This document shows positions 58,323 through 64,000 of a DNA stretch of 64,000 nucleotides, in pieces. A model generated the notes under the pieces. It was not told where the DNA came from and did not search any database. It was given only the letters and a program-made list of their open reading frames with translations. Each line of letters begins with the position of its first letter. Positions within the stretch are counted from its first letter, which is position 1. Source of the DNA: Woeseiaceae bacterium (GTDB lineage Bacteria > Pseudomonadota > Gammaproteobacteria > Steroidobacterales > Woeseiaceae); NCBI GenBank assembly GCA_024640345.1, contig JAHEFD010000005.1:37088-101087 (forward strand), in the 5' to 3' direction. The position numbers and the translations under genes are program-made.

Positions 58323-59669
58323 ATGAGAAAGATATCCCTTGTTTTGGCTGCGGCGGCACTGCTGACTTTAGCGGTTGTCGGCCAGTCGGCTTTGCCGGAT
58401 GCCGTGGACGGCCAGCCTCTGCCAAGCCTGGCGCCGCTGGTTAAACGTGTGGCGCCTGCCGTCGTCAATATCCGCGTGAGTCAGACCGTTGAGGCACCAT
58501 CGGTTTATGGCGATGAAATGTTTCGCCGCTTTTTCGGCATCCCGGATCCTGGACCCGGAGGCGCACGCGAAGTGGCGAGCGCCGGTTCCGGCGTCATCGT
58601 AGACGCGGAACGAGGCTACATCCTTACCAATCACCACGTGGTCGAGAATGCTGATGAGATCCATGTATCCCTGTTTAACGACGATTCTCTCGAAGCGGAA
58701 GTAATCGGTTCCGACGCTCTCACGGACATTGCGCTGCTGAAAGTCGACCCGGAAAACCTGACCGAAATCCCGATTGGCGACTCGGATGTCGTCGAAGTAG
58801 GTGATTTCGTTATCGCCATCGGTAATCCCTTCGGCCTGGGCCACACGGTGACATCGGGCATCGTCAGCGCCCTCGGGCGCACCGGCATCAGCCGGGACGG
58901 CCTGGAAGACTTTATCCAGACCGATGCCTCGATCAATCCCGGAAACTCGGGTGGTGCACTGGTGAACATGCGCGGCGAACTGATCGGCATCAACTCGGCG
59001 ATTATCAGCCGGACAGGCGGCAACGTCGGGATCGGCTTCGCGGTTCCATCGGAAATCGCAAGTTCGATCATGCGCCAGATCCTGGATTTTGGTGAAGTCA
59101 GGCGGGGCCTCCTCGGCGTGACGATCCAGACGATGGATGCCGAAAGCGCAGAGGCGCTCGGTACGAAGATCGATCGTGGCGCACTCATCACCGGCATCGA
59201 ACCCGGCTCAGCAGCGGAAGAATCCGGACTGCGGGTCGATGACATCATTACCGGCATCGATGGCAAACGTATTGACAGTAATCGCGAACTCGCCAATGCC
59301 ATTGGCCTGCGCGGCTCGGGCGAGGACGTAATGGTCAGCTTTGTTCGGGATGGCCGGGAACAGTCGGTTGAAGCGCACCTCGGTGAGCGGACCGTACGAA
59401 ATATCGTCGGTACCGATATCCATCCCCGTTTACAGGGAGCACAGTTTGCGACATCCACGACAAGCGGAACAAGCGGCGTAGAAGTCATTGCTGTAGAACC
59501 CGGCAGCCTCGCAGCACAAAGGGATTTGCGCTCGGGTGACATTATCATCCAGGCGAATCGGCGCAACGTGCAGAATCTGAGCCAGCTGGTTGAGGTAGCC
59601 GAGAGCAGCCGGATATTGTTTTTACTGGTGAAGCGCGGGGATCGACAGCTGATGTTGCAGATCAGGTAG
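58323..59669 (+). CDS. DegP/DegQ-type periplasmic serine endoprotease
   Basis: 448 residues from the ATG at 58323, which has GGAGAG just upstream. A TTG 21 bp earlier is less likely. Signal peptide about 1-22. Protease domain with His105 (TNHHVV), Asp135 (LTDIALLK) and Ser209 (NPGNSGGA). Two PDZ domains (about 255-340 and 360-445). The LA loop is short, as in DegQ and MucD rather than E. coli DegP. It degrades and holds misfolded envelope proteins. It is the second HtrA protease in the window. A terminator follows. Confidence 0.95.
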   Translation: MRKISLVLAAAALLTLAVVGQSALPDAVDGQPLPSLAPLVKRVAPAVVNIRVSQTVEAPSVYGDEMFRRFFGIPDPGPGGAREVASAGSGVIVDAERGYILTNHHVVENADEIHVSLFNDDSLEAEVIGSDALTDIALLKVDPENLTEIPIGDSDVVEVGDFVIAIGNPFGLGHTVTSGIVSALGRTGISRDGLEDFIQTDASINPGNSGGALVNMRGELIGINSAIISRTGGNVGIGFAVPSEIASSIMRQILDFGEVRRGLLGVTIQTMDAESAEALGTKIDRGALITGIEPGSAAEESGLRVDDIITGIDGKRIDSNRELANAIGLRGSGEDVMVSFVRDGREQSVEAHLGERTVRNIVGTDIHPRLQGAQFATSTTSGTSGVEVIAVEPGSLAAQRDLRSGDIIIQANRRNVQNLSQLVEVAESSRILFLLVKRGDRQLMLQIR

Positions 59670-59693
59670 ACCTGACAGGCTGGATAAACCGAT

Positions 59694-59725
59694 AAAGGCC
59701 CGACTCTCTTGTCGGGTCTTTTTTT
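59694..59725 (+). terminator. Intrinsic terminator after the DegP/Q-type gene
   Basis: AAAGGCCCGAC (59694-59704), loop TCTCTT, GTCGGGTCTTT (59711-59721) with one G-U pair, then further T up to 59725. It lies 25 bp after the stop and 64 bp before slt, so the two genes are transcribed separately. Confidence 0.92.
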
Positions 59726-59789
59726 GCCCGGCTCAGATTCGACGTTTCGGAATATTGCTACAATCGACCAGCCTCGATAAGGTTGGATT

Positions 59790-61769
59790 ATGCACTTGCG
59801 TCTCCTGACATTACTGCTTTCCCTGCTGTCCTGCAGCGTAACGCAGATTTCATTGGCAAACGATGAGCCGGAAGAAACCATCGAACAGCAGCGTGCCGCA
59901 TTTCGCGCGGTAGTTGCCGAGGTCGAAAAAGGAAACTGGCAGCCCGTTCAAGCGTACGAAAAACTGCTGCAAGACTACGTACTCTGGCCGGACCTGCGGG
60001 CGATCTATCTCAGAGCAACGCTAAAGTCTGCCGACCACCGAGAGATCAAGGCATTCCTGGATACGTACGGCGTACTTAAACCAGCCCGCGAACTTCGCTA
60101 CCGGTATGCAATGCAGCTGGCGGCAGAAAACCGGCTGCCCGAGTACCTCGACATCTACCGGCAGTTTTACCAGGGCCTCGAAATCGCGAACCTGGACTGT
60201 CTCGCGCTGCAGGCGGAAATCGAATCCGGGCAGGCGATGAGAGTGACAAAAAGAGCCCGGGATATGTGGCTGGTTGGCAAGAGCCAGGCCAAAGAATGCG
60301 ATCCTGTATTCGGCTACCTGCAGGACAAAAACCTGCTGACGAATACGCACTATGCCGAACGATTCAATCTTGCAATTGAGTCCCGGCAATTTTCGCTCGC
60401 CCGCTATCTGGCTGGCTCACTGGACGCGCGAAACCTCGAAGAAGCCAACGAATGGTTACGTGCGCAAAAACATCCGGATGAATTCGTTTCAGCCTATCTC
60501 CACTACGCGGATACGAACCTGACGAAACAGCTGTTCGCATACGCCATCGAGCGACTCGCACTCAACGACCCGGCGGCGGCCAGCAGGCAATGGCAAAAAC
60601 TTTCGTCCCACTTCTCTTATACGACCGCTCGAATCAATGAAGTCGACCGCCACATTGCGCTTTGGGTCGCACGCGATCACTTGCCGCAGGCTGCCGAGCA
60701 GCTGGCGGCATTGCCGCCCGCCGCTCGCGATACCGAAACGGGCCGATGGCTCATCAGGGCCCGGCTGATGAAAAGACAGTGGCCACAAGTCATCGACGGT
60801 GTCGATGCGCTGCCCGCAGATGAGCGCGAAAAAGACGAATGGCAGTACTGGAAGGCGGTGGCCCTGCGGGAGTCAGGACGGGACCAGGAGGCGTACCCGA
60901 TTTTTGAGAAGGTCGCGACGGAACGGAGTTATCACGGATTTCTTGCTGCAGATGCAATAAGTCTTCCTTATGCATTGAATGAGTCGCGGGTTGTCTTTGA
61001 TCCCGAGATTGCCACAAGCATTGCGGAGCGACCCGGGCTGGTAAGAGCACGAGAGTTGTTTTTTGTCGGCCTTGAAGGTCGAGGCCGATCGGAATGGGAC
61101 AGCGCGGTTCGCCTCATGACCAGTGAGGAGCAAAAACAGGCAGCACTGCTGGCCGACAGCTGGGGCTGGCATTCCCGCGCTATTTCGACCGTCGCGGTTG
61201 CTGGAGAATTTGACGACCTGCGAGTCCGATACCCGCTGCCATGGCGGGAAACATTCGAACGATATGCCGGTGCCGCCGGTGTGAGCGACAGCTGGGCCTA
61301 TGGCATCGCTCGGAGTGAAAGCCTGTTCATGCGTGATATCCGCTCGAGTGCCGGCGCCGTCGGCGTAATGCAGCTCATGCCGGAGACGGGTCGGCTCACC
61401 GCCCGCGAAATGCAACTTCCCTGGTCAGGCCAGGCAACGCTGACGGATTCATCAGCCAACATTCGACTGGGCACCTACTACCTCGGCAAGATGTTCAGCC
61501 GATTTGGTGATAACCGGGTGCTGGCGACCGCAGCCTACAACGCAGGACCGCTGCGTGTCGAAGCGTGGCTGCCCCAAAGCGGCAGCCTCGATTCACGTAT
61601 CTGGATCGAAAATATTCCCTTTAACGAAACCCGGGGTTACGTTCGTCGCGTCCTCGCCGACGATGCGATCTTTTACTGGAGAATGACCGGCAGGCAACAA
61701 CGACTATCTGCCCAGCTGCCGCAGATTGCGGCGACGATGAATCAGTCCCTGACAGTCAATTCGGATTGA
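59790..61769 (+). CDS. slt: Soluble lytic murein transglycosylase Slt
   Basis: 659 residues: signal peptide (about 1-23, ending SLA), a long superhelical U/L domain of alpha repeats (about 30-450), and a goose-type lysozyme domain. The catalytic Glu510 sits in ARSESLFMRD, and AVGVMQLMPETGR and AAYNAGP follow as in the Slt70 family. It cleaves glycan strands with release of 1,6-anhydro muropeptides, whose peptides Mpl (38.2 kb) can recycle. It overlaps the convergent metallopeptidase gene by 28 bp. Confidence 0.95.
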   Translation: MHLRLLTLLLSLLSCSVTQISLANDEPEETIEQQRAAFRAVVAEVEKGNWQPVQAYEKLLQDYVLWPDLRAIYLRATLKSADHREIKAFLDTYGVLKPARELRYRYAMQLAAENRLPEYLDIYRQFYQGLEIANLDCLALQAEIESGQAMRVTKRARDMWLVGKSQAKECDPVFGYLQDKNLLTNTHYAERFNLAIESRQFSLARYLAGSLDARNLEEANEWLRAQKHPDEFVSAYLHYADTNLTKQLFAYAIERLALNDPAAASRQWQKLSSHFSYTTARINEVDRHIALWVARDHLPQAAEQLAALPPAARDTETGRWLIRARLMKRQWPQVIDGVDALPADEREKDEWQYWKAVALRESGRDQEAYPIFEKVATERSYHGFLAADAISLPYALNESRVVFDPEIATSIAERPGLVRARELFFVGLEGRGRSEWDSAVRLMTSEEQKQAALLADSWGWHSRAISTVAVAGEFDDLRVRYPLPWRETFERYAGAAGVSDSWAYGIARSESLFMRDIRSSAGAVGVMQLMPETGRLTAREMQLPWSGQATLTDSSANIRLGTYYLGKMFSRFGDNRVLATAAYNAGPLRVEAWLPQSGSLDSRIWIENIPFNETRGYVRRVLADDAIFYWRMTGRQQRLSAQLPQIAATMNQSLTVNSD

Positions 61770-62818
61770 AGCCCTAACTCGTCAAGCCGCGAACTGCGAG
61801 CGTCCTGCGACAAACCGGCAAGCTCTTCCGCCCTGGCGTAAAAACACCCCAGCTCCTGTTGACAATTCTCGGCAATAACGCTGAATGCGTTCAGGCGACC
61901 TTCGTAAAGATTTAACGATACCAGCCGTGCATTATTGAGTGGCGCGGCGAGCCAGTTGCTGACCGGCACCTCGTTTGCATCAACCAGCGCCTGCGCGCTG
62001 GCCGACAGGTTGTCGAGAATTTCCTTTTTTAGTTCGCGCATCGTCTGCACATTCATGTCCTGGCCATATAGCGCAGCAAGCGCATCCCTCGCCGGCGCCA
62101 CGAGCTCCATCATGGAACGTCTTATTCGCCTGCCGTCATCGTGGACGGCCAGCAGATCAGACTCGTCCCGGGCAGCCAGCCAGCGTCCTAAGCCGATTTC
62201 CGCAACCGCAGTCGCAAAGGACTCGTTGAAAGCGCTATCGCCCTTCACATATAACTTCTGATGTGCAAGCTCGTGAAAAATTGTCGACACGAGCTCTACA
62301 TCAGACCAGCGCATCATCGTATTGAGGACGGGGTCGGAAAACCGGCCAAGCGTGGAGTAGGCGGATACACCGCCAATGGCAACATCGAAGCCCTTGTCAC
62401 CGAGTTTTGTTGCCATATCTTTTGCGGAAGCCGGGTCAAAATAGCCGCGGTAAGCAACGCAACCGGCGACCGGGTAACACCATGTTTTTGGTGACAGCTC
62501 GAATTCCGGCGCGGCGAAAACATTCCAGACAACGTAGTCTCTTTCCAGGTCTGCATAGGAACGATAACTGTCATTGTCCGGCAGCAGCAGATCCGAAACA
62601 GCGAAATCCCGTGCCTGCATAACCAGTTCGAGCCTGGATTTCAGATCTGCCGGCGAGTCGTCGTCGGCAATGACCTCCGTCATTGGACGACGACGACTCA
62701 TCAGATCGGTGTGCCCCTTTATCGCCTGCAGGTAGTAGCACCCCTCGACCTGGAGCACGATCAACAATAGCGCAGCCGCGAGCAGGCCTCGCCGTATCGG
62801 CTTCGACGACAGCGTCAT
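61742..62818 (-). CDS. Predicted lipoprotein aminopeptidase (COG4324-like)
   Basis: 358 residues from the ATG at 62818. The much longer open frame upstream is the opposite strand of cca. A lipobox-like VEGC with Cys27 follows the hydrophobic signal, so it is probably a lipoprotein. The zinc motif is HELAH at 182-186 with a downstream NESFATAVAEIG Glu, as in predicted aminopeptidases of this family. Substrate unknown. Its stop lies 28 bp inside slt, and its start is 36 bp from the divergent cca. Confidence 0.85.
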   Translation of the reverse strand: MTLSSKPIRRGLLAAALLLIVLQVEGCYYLQAIKGHTDLMSRRRPMTEVIADDDSPADLKSRLELVMQARDFAVSDLLLPDNDSYRSYADLERDYVVWNVFAAPEFELSPKTWCYPVAGCVAYRGYFDPASAKDMATKLGDKGFDVAIGGVSAYSTLGRFSDPVLNTMMRWSDVELVSTIFHELAHQKLYVKGDSAFNESFATAVAEIGLGRWLAARDESDLLAVHDDGRRIRRSMMELVAPARDALAALYGQDMNVQTMRELKKEILDNLSASAQALVDANEVPVSNWLAAPLNNARLVSLNLYEGRLNAFSVIAENCQQELGCFYARAEELAGLSQDARSSRLDELGLQSELTVRD

Positions 62819-62854
62819 GTTCGGGGACAAGCTGACACAGCTAGGGATAGAATC

Positions 62855-64000
62855 ATGATTATGGAAGTTTACCTTGTCGGTGGCGCGGTTCGCGACGAAC
62901 TGCTGGGATTGCCTGCTAAAGAGCGGGACTGGTGCGTTGTGGGCGCAACCCCTGACGATTTGAAAGAACTTGGGTACCGGCCTGTCGGCAAGGACTTCCC
63001 GGTGTTCCTGCACCCGGAAACCGCGGAAGAATATGCCTTGGCGCGAACAGAGAGAAAGACCGCCGCCGGATATCACGGATTCACCTTTCACACATCGCCC
63101 GATGTCACCATCGAACAGGACCTCGGTCGGCGCGACCTGACCGTAAACGCGATCGCGAAAGACGAGAATGACAAGCTGATTGACCCGTATAACGGCTGCG
63201 AAGATCTGACCAATAAGTTGTTGCGGCATGTATCTGACGCCTTTGCCGAGGATCCGGTTCGGATTCTGCGCACTGCCCGCTTCGCGGCGCGTTACCACGC
63301 ACTGGGATTCAGCGTCGCGGCAGAAACCATGCAACTGATGAAGGATATGGTTCACGCCGGCGAAGCGGACGCACTGGTACCTGACCGGGTCTGGAAAGAA
63401 ACCGAAAACGCGCTTGGCGAGAACCACCCGCAGGTCTACTTTGACGTCCTGCGGTCCTGTGGCGCGCTCAAAGTCGTTTTCCCCGAAATCGATGCGCTGT
63501 TTGGTATCCCGCAACCCGAGAAATGGCATCCCGAGATTGACACCGGCATACATACGATGATGGTCATACAACAGGCTGCCCGTATGAGCAGCGATATCGA
63601 TGTCCGTTTCGCGGGGCTGGTGCACGATCTCGGCAAGGCGACAACCAATAAGAGCGACTTACCGAAACACCCGGGCCACGAGGCACGCGGCGTGAAGCTG
63701 GTCAAAGCGCTGGCAAAACGGCTGCCGATACCTAATGCCTGTCGCGACCTGGGTTGCCTTGCAGCCGAGTTTCACACGCATTGCCATCGCGCGTTCGAGT
63801 TGCGCGCGTCCACAATTCTGAAAGTACTGGATCACTCTGATGCCTTTCGACGACCTGGACGATTCGAGAAACTGGTGACCGTGTGCGAAGCGGATGCGCG
63901 CGGCCGTGCCGGACTGGAAGACCGCGACTATCCACAGGCGAACTATTTCCGTGGCGCCTACCAGGCGGCCGTCAGCGTTGACATCAGTGACCTGAAGGAC
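62855..64000 (+). CDS. cca: Multifunctional CCA tRNA nucleotidyltransferase (partial)
   Basis: 382 codons are present, and the gene leaves the right edge open. An ATG at 62855 (AGGGA eight bases upstream) or at 62861 is the start. The nucleotidyltransferase head has LVGGAVRDELLG and the acidic ERDWCVVGATPDD motif. GRRDLTVNAIA and EDPVRILRTARFAARY follow. The HD domain begins near residue 225 with HTMMVIQQAARM and VHDLGKAT, so it is the multi-activity gammaproteobacterial type with phosphodiesterase and phosphatase functions. It adds the CCA end to tRNA. Confidence 0.95.
   Translation, partial: MIMEVYLVGGAVRDELLGLPAKERDWCVVGATPDDLKELGYRPVGKDFPVFLHPETAEEYALARTERKTAAGYHGFTFHTSPDVTIEQDLGRRDLTVNAIAKDENDKLIDPYNGCEDLTNKLLRHVSDAFAEDPVRILRTARFAARYHALGFSVAAETMQLMKDMVHAGEADALVPDRVWKETENALGENHPQVYFDVLRSCGALKVVFPEIDALFGIPQPEKWHPEIDTGIHTMMVIQQAARMSSDIDVRFAGLVHDLGKATTNKSDLPKHPGHEARGVKLVKALAKRLPIPNACRDLGCLAAEFHTHCHRAFELRASTILKVLDHSDAFRRPGRFEKLVTVCEADARGRAGLEDRDYPQANYFRGAYQAAVSVDISDLKD

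Noticed and set aside
58631..59881. A 416-codon frame opposite the DegP/Q-type gene
   Set aside because: Very Ser, Pro and Arg rich composition and a clear real protease on the other strand.
62819..63625. The N-terminal 269-codon extension of the metallopeptidase frame
   Set aside because: It is opposite the conserved cca coding part. The real protein has a signal peptide and lipobox starting at 62818.

Overview
The window looks like a stretch of core chromosome from a GC-rich gammaproteobacterium. The evidence is gene order. The block lpoA-yraN-gmhA-sspB-sspA-petCBA, then degS/algW-type protease, murA-ibaG, yrbG-kdsD-kdsC-lptC-lptA-lptB-rpoN-hpf-ptsN-rapZ, is the arrangement I know from Pseudomonas and its relatives. 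Cytochrome b carries the PVWY variant. A split B12-dependent ribonucleotide reductase (nrdJa/nrdJb), a PPi-dependent phosphofructokinase and a K+-independent H+-pyrophosphatase point to a marine or sediment lineage (Woeseia/Chromatiales-like), but this last step is a guess. I see no tRNA, rRNA, CRISPR array, insertion sequence, prophage or integron. Genes are tightly packed and nearly all have recognisable products.

Layout. 0-5.3 kb: cell-wall activator end (lpoA), yraN, phosphoheptose isomerase, ClpXP adaptor SspB, SspA and the cytochrome bc1 operon petABC (minus strand). 5.6-8.3 kb: HtrA-type protease, murA and ibaG. 8.4-17.8 kb: plus-strand run for calcium exchange, Kdo synthesis, LPS transport (LptC/A/B), sigma-54, hibernation factor, PTS-Ntr IIA, RapZ and MgtE. 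17.9-19.8 kb: divergent patatin phospholipase and exported peroxiredoxin. 19.8-24.3 kb: MoxR ATPase/VWA pair and a penicillin-acylase-type Ntn hydrolase. 24.3-31.6 kb: tkt-gap-pgk-pyk central carbon genes, interrupted by an opposite-strand PhoX-like gene. 31.8-36.2 kb: metK-ahcY, cpdA, TraB/GumN protein and a short rubredoxin. 36.3-42.3 kb: hemL, Lon-N-domain protein, mpl, two small unknown membrane proteins, rnd and adk. 42.4-46 kb: pfp and hppA. 46-49.3 kb: PAS-GGDEF-EAL protein and Pcm. 49.6-53.8 kb: tolC, waaA and hldE. 53.8-57.2 kb: nrdJb and nrdJa with small uncertain ORFs around them. 57.6-64 kb: Hsp20, DegP/Q-type protease, Slt transglycosylase, a lipoprotein metallopeptidase, and cca running off the right edge.

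How the genes work together. LPS is the strongest theme: GmhA and HldE make ADP-heptose, KdsD and KdsC make Kdo, WaaA attaches Kdo to lipid A, and LptC/A/B move LPS to the outer membrane. Peptidoglycan is served by LpoA, MurA, Mpl and Slt. Envelope stress is covered by two HtrA proteases. A pyrophosphate economy is suggested by pfp beside hppA, divergent from adk. Methyl-cycle genes (metK, ahcY) are paired.

I found no complete new system. The best leads are the adk/pfp/hppA pyrophosphate cluster, the MoxR-VWA pair next to an Ntn hydrolase, a small ORF with possible CTG start wedged between nrdJa and nrdJb, and a second small ORF after nrdJb. Others are an exported Bcp with a TTG start, a near-leaderless patatin promoter, repeated long perfect hairpins without U-tracts, and the apparent absence of mla, ptsO and dolP from their usual places.
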